Below, in pieces: positions 57,084 through 64,000 of a stretch of DNA of 64,000 bases. Both the position numbers and the translations under genes were made by a program. The stretch is from Aeoliella mucimassa (GTDB lineage: Bacteria > Planctomycetota > Planctomycetia > Pirellulales > Lacipirellulaceae). The notes below the pieces were generated by a model, which worked only from the letters and a program-made list of their open reading frames with translations, was not told the DNA's origin and did no database searches. The DNA is taken from NCBI RefSeq assembly GCF_007748035.1, contig NZ_CP036278.1:992001-1056000 (forward strand), read 5' to 3'. How positions within the stretch are numbered: position 1 is the first letter of the stretch; each line of letters starts with the position of its first letter.

Positions 57084-57659
57084 ATGGCTATCATTCAATC
57101 GCCATTCGACGAACCCAGCGAAGATCCGCCTGAGGCAATGGACTCGGACGCGGAGTCTAAAACATTGCCTGCTCGCAAGTGGAGCTTGGTGATTCTGGCT
57201 GTCGCGTTGTTTGTACTGGTGTGGTTCCGCGAGATCGTCGCCATGCCAGCTTCGGCGACGATGGCAGTCACCGTGTTCATTTTCTTCTGCTGGCTGGTCG
57301 TGCATTTCACATTCTTTGTCGATCATGCTGAGCTGACAGCCAGCTTGCCGCACGAAGCGGCCCGGTCGGGGCAAGAACTCATCGAGCATCGAGACCCGAG
57401 GGTAGAGAGTGTCCAAGTGGAGAACCTCTGGCCTCGCTGGCGAGTCGCGGTCGTGGGGATTCTCGTGGGAGTCTGGCTGCCGCGCGTCGCGGGAGTGTCG
57501 CCGTGGGAAGTCACCGCGATTGTCTTTCTCTTCGGGGTGATCATGTACTTTGCTAGCAGAGTCTTCACTCCGTCAAGGAAATCGCCGGAATGCCAATTAC
57601 CAGAGAGCCAGCCACCGGAGAATCAGCGGCCGGATAACTTGCCTAATCAGAAAATTTGA
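57084..57659 (+). CDS. Membrane protein of unknown function
   Basis: 191 residues from the ATG at 57084 (MAIIQSPFDEPSEDPPE). An acidic N-terminus, four helices (WSLVILAVALFVLVWF, MAVTVFIFFCWLVVHFTFF, VVGILVGVWLPRVAGV, VTAIVFLFGVIMYFAS) and a C-terminal segment repeating PE.Q.PE. Not recognised. Between clpC and mlaE. Confidence 0.6.
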   Translation: MAIIQSPFDEPSEDPPEAMDSDAESKTLPARKWSLVILAVALFVLVWFREIVAMPASATMAVTVFIFFCWLVVHFTFFVDHAELTASLPHEAARSGQELIEHRDPRVESVQVENLWPRWRVAVVGILVGVWLPRVAGVSPWEVTAIVFLFGVIMYFASRVFTPSRKSPECQLPESQPPENQRPDNLPNQKI

Positions 57660-57763
57660 TTTAAGCGGTAGCCTTCGACTGGTCGAAGAGATAAACGAGG
57701 TTGCGCGTCCCGGTGCGCTCCAACCTCGACTCGCGATTCCCCCCACGCGAAACTACTCTTCCC

Positions 57764-58624
57764 ATGTCTACTGGTACAGCTAGCATCGATCGTTCCGCGC
57801 CCGGCTTTATTGGTCGGGTGTTGGATGGCATTGCCGACATCGGCGAAATCACGATCGCCTGGGTCGAGTCGGTGGGCGACATCGTACTGTTTGCCTGGCA
57901 AACGTTTCTGTGGATGGTTGTTCGCTTGCCAAGACGGGACACGCTGGTGCTGGCGCTCTACCAGATCGGCGTCCGAAGTTTGCCGGTGGTGGCTCTTACC
58001 GGAACCTTCATTGGCATGGTGCTGGCAGTACAGTCGTACTCCCAGTTCCGCGCTTTTGGGCTAGAGACGCAACTCGGGGCGGTGATCAACCGCTCGATGT
58101 TCCGCGAACTCGGCCCTGTGCTGGCAGCGACGATGCTTGCGGGGCGGGTGGGGAGTTCCATTGCGGCCGAACTCGGAACCATGCGCGTGACCGAGCAGAT
58201 CGATGCCCTCACAGCGATGGGAGCCAATCCCATCCGCTATCTGGTGGTGCCGAGATTCCTGGCTTGCTTGTTCATGATTCCCTCGCTGACAATCATGGCA
58301 GTGTTCATGGGAGTGGTCGGCGGTGGTTTCTATTGCACTTATATTCTCGATATCGACACGTTCTACTATGTCAACAACGCCCGCTATTCCGACGCAAATT
58401 GGGATTTGTGCTACGGTATCATGAAGAGCGTGTTTTTCGGCGCCGCGATTGCTATCCTGAGTTGCTACCGCGGGTTTAATTGCCAGCCAGGAGCCGAAGG
58501 AGTCGGTCGGGCGTCGACCGCTGCGTTTGTGCAGTCGTTCGTGGTGATTTTGGTACTCGACTTGTTGCTGAGTATCGCGTTTGACTCGCTGTACTACACT
58601 CTGTGGCCGGAGATGGCACTGTGA
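57764..58624 (+). CDS. mlaE: MlaE-family ABC permease
   Basis: 286 residues from the ATG at 57764 (MSTGTASIDRSAPG). The MlaE signature region is present: GMVLAVQSYSQFRAFG, GPVLAATMLAGRVGSSIAAELGTM and ITQID-type helix (EQIDALTAMGANPIRYLVVPRFLA). The gene overlaps mlaF by four bases. Together with mlaF and the MCE protein it forms a phospholipid transporter between membranes. The usual MlaB and MlaC partners are not adjacent. Confidence 0.93.
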   Translation: MSTGTASIDRSAPGFIGRVLDGIADIGEITIAWVESVGDIVLFAWQTFLWMVVRLPRRDTLVLALYQIGVRSLPVVALTGTFIGMVLAVQSYSQFRAFGLETQLGAVINRSMFRELGPVLAATMLAGRVGSSIAAELGTMRVTEQIDALTAMGANPIRYLVVPRFLACLFMIPSLTIMAVFMGVVGGGFYCTYILDIDTFYYVNNARYSDANWDLCYGIMKSVFFGAAIAILSCYRGFNCQPGAEGVGRASTAAFVQSFVVILVLDLLLSIAFDSLYYTLWPEMAL

Positions 58625-59475
58625 GCGAACTTAGCCCCGAACAACCGTCGAATGACAAGACGCAGATCGCTGCGCAGGCCCTGCATGTGCAGTTCGGCCG
58701 TCAGCACGTGCTTCGCGACGTAACGATTGAAGTGCCCCAAGGACAAACGCTGGCCATCATTGGCGAAAGCGGTTGCGGCAAAACCGTGCTGCTCAAGTCG
58801 CTGATCGGGCTGGTTCAGCCTACTAGTGGTCACGTGGTGTACGATGGCCAGGTGCTCGACAATCTGAACGACAAACAACTCACCGAACTGCGAACACGGT
58901 TTGGCTTTGTGTTTCAGAACGCAGCTTTGTTCGACAGCATGACGATTGCCGACAACGTTGCGTTCCCGCTGCGTGAACACCGCAAGATCAAACTCGAAGA
59001 AGCGTACCAGGCGGTCCGCGAAGCGCTGTCGGTGGTTGGTTTGCCGTCGAGCGTCATGGTGAAACGCCCTGCCGAACTCTCGGGCGGTATGCGGAAGCGG
59101 GTGGGCTTGGCTCGGGCGATCATCATGCAGCCAGAGATTCTGCTGTACGACGAACCGACAACTGGTCTCGACCCGATCATGAGCGACGTGATCACCGAGT
59201 TGATTCTGCGTACACGCGACCATACCAACGTTACGAGCATCGTCGTTACCCACGACATGTCGAGTGCGATGAAGCTGGCTGACCGCATTGTAATGCTGTA
59301 TCCGTTGGCTCGACTTGAGAAGGACGAACCGCAAATCATCTTCGACGGAACGACCGCCGAAATCCAAAAGTGCAAAGACAAGCGAGTGGCTCAATTCCTG
59401 CGAGGCGAGGCGGGGGAACGCCTGCAGGAAATGCGCGATCAGTTTGAATCATCGCGCATGATTGCCGCAATGTAA
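58621..59475 (+). CDS. mlaF: MlaF-family ABC ATPase
   Basis: 284 residues from a GTG that overlaps the mlaE stop as GTGA, preceded by GGAG. Walker A IGESGCGKTVLLKSL, signature LSGGMRKRVGLARAI, Walker B ILLYDEPTTGLDPI and H-loop VTHDM are all present. Energises the MlaE/MCE lipid transporter. An upstream ATG at 58603 lies inside mlaE and is less likely. The tail after residue 245 is longer than in E. coli MlaF. Confidence 0.95.
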   Translation: MSELSPEQPSNDKTQIAAQALHVQFGRQHVLRDVTIEVPQGQTLAIIGESGCGKTVLLKSLIGLVQPTSGHVVYDGQVLDNLNDKQLTELRTRFGFVFQNAALFDSMTIADNVAFPLREHRKIKLEEAYQAVREALSVVGLPSSVMVKRPAELSGGMRKRVGLARAIIMQPEILLYDEPTTGLDPIMSDVITELILRTRDHTNVTSIVVTHDMSSAMKLADRIVMLYPLARLEKDEPQIIFDGTTAEIQKCKDKRVAQFLRGEAGERLQEMRDQFESSRMIAAM

Positions 59476-59490
59476 ACGGGAGCCAAGTTC

Positions 59491-60630
59491 ATGGACGAAC
59501 GCAGAATGCAACGACTGGTGGGAATGGTGGTGCTATTCACCATTACCTTTCTCGGCGTGCTATTAGTGGCGAACAACCCGGCCTCGTCGCCGTTTCATAC
59601 CGGCGGCTACGATATTACCGTTCAAGCCGATCGGGCTGAGGGAGTTGCCGTGAACACGCCGGTTCGTAAGGACGGGGTGTTGATCGGTCGCGTGAAAGAC
59701 GTTTCCTGGAGCCAGCAGGGAGTGCTCCTGGAGGTGCGTATCGATCGCGAGGACGTGAAAATCTACGAGTACGATGAACCTCAGATTCAACCATCAAGTA
59801 TCATCGGCGATGCGGTCATCTCATTTGTTCGCGACACCGACAAGCTCAAAGAGTACAAAGACAAAGAGCCAGCTCCCCTATTGGCTGGTTCGCTCGTGGA
59901 AGCCCGGGTGATTGATAACCCGATCATGACGATTTCGAAGCTCAATGAAAGCCTGCAACCCTCGATCCTAAAGCTTGGCGAGGCGGGCGAGAAGATCGCC
60001 ATCCTGGCCGACAAGGTGAATACCATTCTCGGCGACGACATTGGACAACAGCGTTTGCACAAGACGATGGACGAGCTCACGCTTACCTTGCAAGACTTCC
60101 GTCGAACCACCAATAACTTCGACCAACTGATCTCAGATCCTCAGCTACAGGAAGATCTCACTCAAGCGTTGCGTGAGATTCCCGAGTTGATGACCGAAAC
60201 TCGTGGCACCATGCAACGGGCGGGGCAGACGCTTGATAACTTCGATAACGTCGTTGCCAGCGCGGAGCGGAATCTCAAGAACCTCGAAGGCCTAACTGAA
60301 CCGCTTGGCGAGCGAGGCGAGGAGATTTCGGATCTGTTGATCTCGGCGATCGACAACCTCGACATCGTGATGAAGGATCTCTCGCGATTCACCTCCGACC
60401 TGAACAACAGCAAAGGGCTGATTGGCCGACTCGTGCACGACGAGAAACTCGGCGACAACGCCCAGAGTGTGCTGAACAATGCGAACGTGTTGATCTACAA
60501 CATCAACGAGCGGGTTCGCAGTACCGAGATCGACAAGATTTTGTACAACATGAAAGTCTTCAGCGATAAGATAGCCCGCGAGCCTGGCCGATTGATCGGC
60601 GGGGCGGTGAAGCCAAGCATCACCAAGTAG
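59491..60630 (+). CDS. mlaD: MCE-domain periplasmic protein (MlaD-like)
   Basis: 379 residues. One N-terminal helix (LVGMVVLFTITFLGVLLVANNP) is followed by the MCE domain (YDITVQADRAEGVAVNTPVR, GVLIGRVKDVSWSQQGVLLEV) and a long helical tail with heptad-like repeats (LNESLQPSILKLGEAGEKI onward). Binds phospholipid in the periplasm. It starts 15 bases after mlaF, so the three genes form an operon. The tail resembles those of planctomycete and cyanobacterial MCE proteins. Confidence 0.93.
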   Translation: MDERRMQRLVGMVVLFTITFLGVLLVANNPASSPFHTGGYDITVQADRAEGVAVNTPVRKDGVLIGRVKDVSWSQQGVLLEVRIDREDVKIYEYDEPQIQPSSIIGDAVISFVRDTDKLKEYKDKEPAPLLAGSLVEARVIDNPIMTISKLNESLQPSILKLGEAGEKIAILADKVNTILGDDIGQQRLHKTMDELTLTLQDFRRTTNNFDQLISDPQLQEDLTQALREIPELMTETRGTMQRAGQTLDNFDNVVASAERNLKNLEGLTEPLGERGEEISDLLISAIDNLDIVMKDLSRFTSDLNNSKGLIGRLVHDEKLGDNAQSVLNNANVLIYNINERVRSTEIDKILYNMKVFSDKIAREPGRLIGGAVKPSITK

Positions 60631-60672
60631 ACTAGCGACACAGCAGTGAGCTGACTCGGTTGCTGCTACTTG

Positions 60673-61182
60673 CTATGGGAAAGTGGTCGTGGGAGTAGGA
60701 GGGGGAGGAATCACCACGTTGTTGGCAGCCGGCATCACCGCTCCGCTTTGGGCGCGACCGCGAAGCTCCTCACCACGACGGATGATCTCTTCCACCGGCA
60801 ACATGGTTTGAGGCTGCAGCTCGAAAACTGCGGTGGTGCGATTGTCGCGAATCTTGGTCATCGCAAAGTTGTCGCTGAAGAAGTCGAGCGGCGGATACTG
60901 GTACCATGGGGTCGGTATCGGTTGGTTTACCGTGAGCGTCTCGTAGCCCGACTTCACCAGCCGCAACTCGCGAGTTCCGTAGTACGTGAAATCGACGGAG
61001 CAGGGCGTGGTGCCAACCTGTTGATTGTCGACATACACCAACGCACCGGGGGGATTACTGCGAACAGTGAGTCGACGACGGACGCATCCCGTGGCCGAGA
61101 GCAATACCAACATGCCGATGGCAATCGCCTGATAGCGATTTGGCGAACGATTTCGGGTAGCTGTAGGAATGGATGTTGGCAT
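60673..61182 (-). CDS. PEGA-domain lipoprotein
   Basis: 169 residues starting at the ATG at 61182. The signal carries LLSATGC, a lipobox. The body has the PEGA fold: LTVRSNPPGALVYVDNQQVGTTPCSVDFTYYGTRELRLVKSGY. It ends in a Pro-rich tail. Convergent with mlaD, 42 bases apart. PEGA domains are carbohydrate- or matrix-binding by analogy; not proven here. Confidence 0.85.
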   Translation of the reverse strand: MPTSIPTATRNRSPNRYQAIAIGMLVLLSATGCVRRRLTVRSNPPGALVYVDNQQVGTTPCSVDFTYYGTRELRLVKSGYETLTVNQPIPTPWYQYPPLDFFSDNFAMTKIRDNRTTAVFELQPQTMLPVEEIIRRGEELRGRAQSGAVMPAANNVVIPPPPTPTTTFP

Positions 61183-61432
61183 GGATATCGCAGATCAGGA
61201 CCGGAAAATGCGGGGCGAGCATAGCAGTCGCGGGGTACTGGTTCCAGACGAGTTGCCCGCGGTGATAGCACAAATGCCCGAAATACATGGCGGAAGGGCT
61301 GGATTGTCGAGATTGTCTTGGGGCGATTGATTGCCATAAACGCTATCACTCGGGGCGCCGAGTGGTTAAGATGAAGTACGCGGTTGCCTTCTGCCCATTC
61401 TGCTTAACTCCAGCTAGTCCGACCTCTTTTCG

Positions 61433-62647
61433 ATGCCAGCAGACGACCCCAAGTCTCTTGAAGCCAACACCTTTAAGGTGATCCACGCTGCTCGCAGCGA
61501 TCTGGGGATGCGACGTTCGAACAACCAGGATGCGATGGCTGTTGTCGAGGCCGACGAGGCAACTTGGAAAAAGCGGGGGCATTTTTTCATGGTCGCCGAC
61601 GGCATGGGAGCTCACGCGGCCGGCGAACTGGCCAGCCAGTTGGCTGTCGACAACGTACCGCACACCTATCACAAGCTCAGCTCGCTCACCCCCCCCGCAG
61701 CCTTGCGGCAAAGCGTGCACAAAGCCAACAAGCTGATCAACGACAAAGGGCAGTCGGCAGCCGAGTTCAACGGCATGGGCACCACCTGCAGTTGCCTGGC
61801 CTTGCTGCCCGGAGCGGCCCTGATTGCTCACGTCGGCGATAGCCGAGTCTACCGCCTGCGGCATGGCGAACTACAGCAGCTTACGTTCGATCACAGCTTG
61901 GTGTGGGAAATGGCCGCAGCGAGCGATACCTCCGACGAACATGTGCCAGCTTGCATTCCCAAGAACGTGATTACGCGATCGTTGGGGCCGCATGCAATGG
62001 TGAACGTCGACTTGGAAGGCCCCTATACCATCGAGCCAGGCGACAAGTTCCTGCTCTGCAGCGACGGTCTAACCGGCGTCGTCGACAACGAGCTACTCGG
62101 CTGCCTGCTGGCCGTGCTACCGCCAGACGAGGCTGTTACCACGCTGGTGGATGTAGCCAACCTGCGAGGTGGCCCCGACAATATCACCGTGGTCGTAGTG
62201 GAAGTCGCCTGCCAGTGCTCACCGAGCCAGGAAGACAACGGAAGTTCGCTTCCCGAGTGCCCTGGGTGCCAGGAAGAGGAAGGCTGGCTCTCGCGACTCT
62301 TTGGTTGGTTCTGGCGCACCGGCAGCTCGCCCCGCGCTGGGCACGAGCTCGGGGGCCCCTACGGTAACGGCCCCTACCGACACTACCCCATGCACCCCGA
62401 AGTATCGGCGCGCGACATGGGAGGCTTGTGTCGAGAGCTTTCGGCCTTGGAACACGATGAAGAGTCGCCTTTGGCCCGCACTCCAAAAGTCGACTGGCAG
62501 GCCTTTAATCAGGTGTGCGACGAGGCCCACTCGGCAGCCGATACCCACGACGCGGCCGAATCGATCAAGCTTTATTCCAAGGCGATTCGCAAGCTGATGA
62601 GCCAGATTCGCCAGGGCGATTCCCCTTCCGACAGCGCAATACGCTAA
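61433..62647 (+). CDS. PP2C-type serine/threonine phosphatase
   Basis: 404 residues. PPM motifs: RSNNQDAM, VADGMGAHAAGE, AHVGDSRVYRLR, CSDGLTGVVDN and GPDNITVVVVE. After about residue 270 a Pro/Gly-rich linker leads to a C-terminal helical domain (RELSALEHDEESPLART, DAAESIKLYSKAIRKLMSQ). It probably opposes a Ser/Thr kinase elsewhere, as planctomycetes have many. No strong ribosome site was seen. Confidence 0.9.
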   Translation: MPADDPKSLEANTFKVIHAARSDLGMRRSNNQDAMAVVEADEATWKKRGHFFMVADGMGAHAAGELASQLAVDNVPHTYHKLSSLTPPAALRQSVHKANKLINDKGQSAAEFNGMGTTCSCLALLPGAALIAHVGDSRVYRLRHGELQQLTFDHSLVWEMAAASDTSDEHVPACIPKNVITRSLGPHAMVNVDLEGPYTIEPGDKFLLCSDGLTGVVDNELLGCLLAVLPPDEAVTTLVDVANLRGGPDNITVVVVEVACQCSPSQEDNGSSLPECPGCQEEEGWLSRLFGWFWRTGSSPRAGHELGGPYGNGPYRHYPMHPEVSARDMGGLCRELSALEHDEESPLARTPKVDWQAFNQVCDEAHSAADTHDAAESIKLYSKAIRKLMSQIRQGDSPSDSAIR

Positions 62648-62776
62648 GCCTGGTGCTTTGCGTCCAGCGGATGCTAGCAGTGCGGGCGAATTGTCATTCT
62701 CACTTTGCACTGCTCCTGCTACAGTGCGGGCCTGCGTTTCTTCCCCCGCCTTCGTTAAATGCCTTTCGCTGCTAGT

Positions 62777-63958
62777 ATGCGTATCCTCACCAAATACGTC
62801 GTCGGTGAACTGCTCAAGTTGTTTGTGCTTACATTGAGCGTCATGACTCTCATGATGTTCATTGGGCTCCTAGGCAAGCAGGCTGTCGAGCAGGGGCTCG
62901 GTCTCGGGGCACTCCTGCGACTGATGCCTTACGTACTGCCCGAAGCGTTGCAGTTTACGTTGCCTGGCGCTTTGCTACTGGCGGTCTCCGGAGTCTACGG
63001 AAGAGTGGCCAGCAGCAACGAACTGGTCGCCGTGAAGTCGATGGGCATCTCGCCGATGGTGATGGTTTGGCCCACCTTGATTCTGAGCGTGCTGGTAAGC
63101 TTCACCGCGGTCTGGTTGAACGACATCGCTGTTTCTTGGGGCCGGCGAGGACAAGAACGGGTGATTCTCGAGTCGCTCGAAGCGATTGCCTATAGTCAAC
63201 TGACAAACAAAGGGATGTTCGAGTACCGGTCGCTCAAAGTCTACGTGAAAGACGTGCAAGGGCGTACGCTCGTCCGACCGCAGATTGTGATCAAAGAGAA
63301 AGGGCAGGAGCAAGCCGATATTCTCGAGGCTCGTTCCGCCCAATTTGCGGCCGACATTGATAGCGGCCAACTGATTCTCAAGATGGAGGACGTCGACGCC
63401 ACTGGCGAATTCGACTTCATTCAGCCGGGAGTCGCCGAGCAAGAGTTGCCGCTGGACGATCTGCTGGGAAGCCGCGAGAAGAGCCGCAGCCCGTCAAACT
63501 ACGCCTTGGCGGAAATCGGCCCAGGCAAGCAGCAGGAACGCGAAACCATCGATAAAGCTCGGCAGGATATGAGCACCGAGGCTGCATTCGCCATGCTCAC
63601 CGGCGATTTCAACGAGTTGGGCGAGAGCAACTGGAAGAATCAAGAACGCACGATCCGCAACGCTGAGAACCGTTTGAACCGGTTCTACACCGAGCCGTAT
63701 CGACGATGGTCGAATGGTTTTAGCTGCCTGGCGTTCGCGTGCGTGGGGATTCCCGTCGCGGTAATGCTTCGCAAAGGCGAAATGCTGGCCAGCTTCTTTG
63801 CCTGCTTCCTGCCGATATTGATCGTCTACTACCCCATGTTCATGGGGACGATGGTGGCCGCGAAGAAAGGCAACCTGCCCCCTCAGTCGGTTTGGCTCGG
63901 AAATATCGTGCTGATCATCGTCGGGCTCTACTTGATGCGCCGCGAGGTACGTCACTAA
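62777..63958 (+). CDS. LptF/LptG-family LPS-export permease
   Basis: 393 residues from the ATG at 62777 (MRILTKYVVGELLKLFVLT). Six helices and a long periplasmic domain fit the YjgP/YjgQ family; conserved parts include YVLPEALQFTLPGALLLAVSG and YGRVASSNELVAVKSMGIS at the helix 2 region. It works with LptB to push LPS to the outer membrane. Only one member is visible, as LptF or LptG; the partner is outside the window. Confidence 0.9.
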   Translation: MRILTKYVVGELLKLFVLTLSVMTLMMFIGLLGKQAVEQGLGLGALLRLMPYVLPEALQFTLPGALLLAVSGVYGRVASSNELVAVKSMGISPMVMVWPTLILSVLVSFTAVWLNDIAVSWGRRGQERVILESLEAIAYSQLTNKGMFEYRSLKVYVKDVQGRTLVRPQIVIKEKGQEQADILEARSAQFAADIDSGQLILKMEDVDATGEFDFIQPGVAEQELPLDDLLGSREKSRSPSNYALAEIGPGKQQERETIDKARQDMSTEAAFAMLTGDFNELGESNWKNQERTIRNAENRLNRFYTEPYRRWSNGFSCLAFACVGIPVAVMLRKGEMLASFFACFLPILIVYYPMFMGTMVAAKKGNLPPQSVWLGNIVLIIVGLYLMRREVRH

Positions 63959-64000
63959 CAGCCAGTTGGTTGCCTTTGAATAAGGCTCTTCTGTGCGTTT
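63959..64000. other. Right-edge intergenic sequence
   Basis: Forty-two bases after the LptF/G stop. Nothing recognised; the sequence is cut by the window edge. Confidence 0.6.

Noticed and set aside
54732-57416. Two long open frames antisense to clpC (54732-55826 and 55845-57416)
   Set aside because: They lie entirely opposite a highly conserved gene and only reflect codon bias; their protein shows no family features.

Overview
The window looks like a chromosomal segment of a planctomycete, probably a Pirellulales-type bacterium. The evidence is mixed. There are planctomycete-style N-termini (RLEDRCLLDAAG in the giant protein at the left edge, NPYASP in a membrane protein), SHD1 domains, a dockerin-like secreted CotH protein, a lysine-rich histone-like protein and a UDPGP-type uridylyltransferase. 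Outer-membrane genes of a Gram-negative cell are also present (lpxB, an LptF/G permease, mlaEFD). GC content is moderately high and many long antisense reading frames are only codon-bias shadows. No rRNA, tRNA, CRISPR array, prophage or recognisable multigene defence system was seen.

Layout, left to right. 1-4533: a giant secreted CotH/LamG protein that runs off the left edge. 4878-5561: a CAP-like secreted protein with its own terminator. 5562-6843: a long non-coding stretch with a family of palindromes and other repeats. 6844-10337: an accessory-looking group of unknown proteins, ending in a DUF4261/DUF2314 gene framed by a 52-bp direct repeat that copies the end of the neighbouring alpha-L-fucosidase gene. 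12389-25985: DNA repair and housekeeping genes (ruvB, ruvA, ruvC, cysS, ispF, metK), broken up by a PrsW-type protease gene carrying an intact IS5-family element, two tandem alpha/beta hydrolases, an SHD1 protein and a DUF433/DUF5615 toxin-antitoxin pair wedged between ruvC and ruvA. 26849-32375: poorly known proteins (TPR, membrane, small lipoproteins, a Toprim-like protein). 32394-37240: lpxB, an MFS transporter, a CYTH protein and a nucleotide-sugar pyrophosphorylase. 37500-39755: an M50 protease overlapping a frameshifted SGNH hydrolase, then the histone-like gene with a strong terminator. 39971-53257: minus-strand genes including Mrp, a degenerate sigma54-activator-like regulator, a TlpA - HU/DUF1963 - TlpA locus, creatininase-like, metallo-beta-lactamase-fold, SDR, ruvX, lipase-like, manC and thiE genes. 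53548-63958: mostly plus strand, with clpC, an mlaE-mlaF-mlaD operon, a PP2C phosphatase and an LptF/G permease.

How the parts fit together. Most of the window is ordinary core metabolism: Holliday-junction processing (ruvA, ruvB, ruvC), thiamine, isoprenoid and SAM synthesis, nucleotide sugars, and LPS and phospholipid traffic at the outer membrane. The unusual parts are the signs of gene movement and decay (IS in prsW, cassette-like repeat at 9.0-10.4 kb, frameshifted hydrolase, inserted toxin-antitoxin pair) and a few odd protein architectures (HU fused to a DUF1963-like domain between two redox paralogues, an ATPase-dead NtrC-like regulator, a duplicated CysRS tail, a Toprim-like protein with an altered active site). 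All family assignments come from reading motifs by eye; none was tested by a database search.
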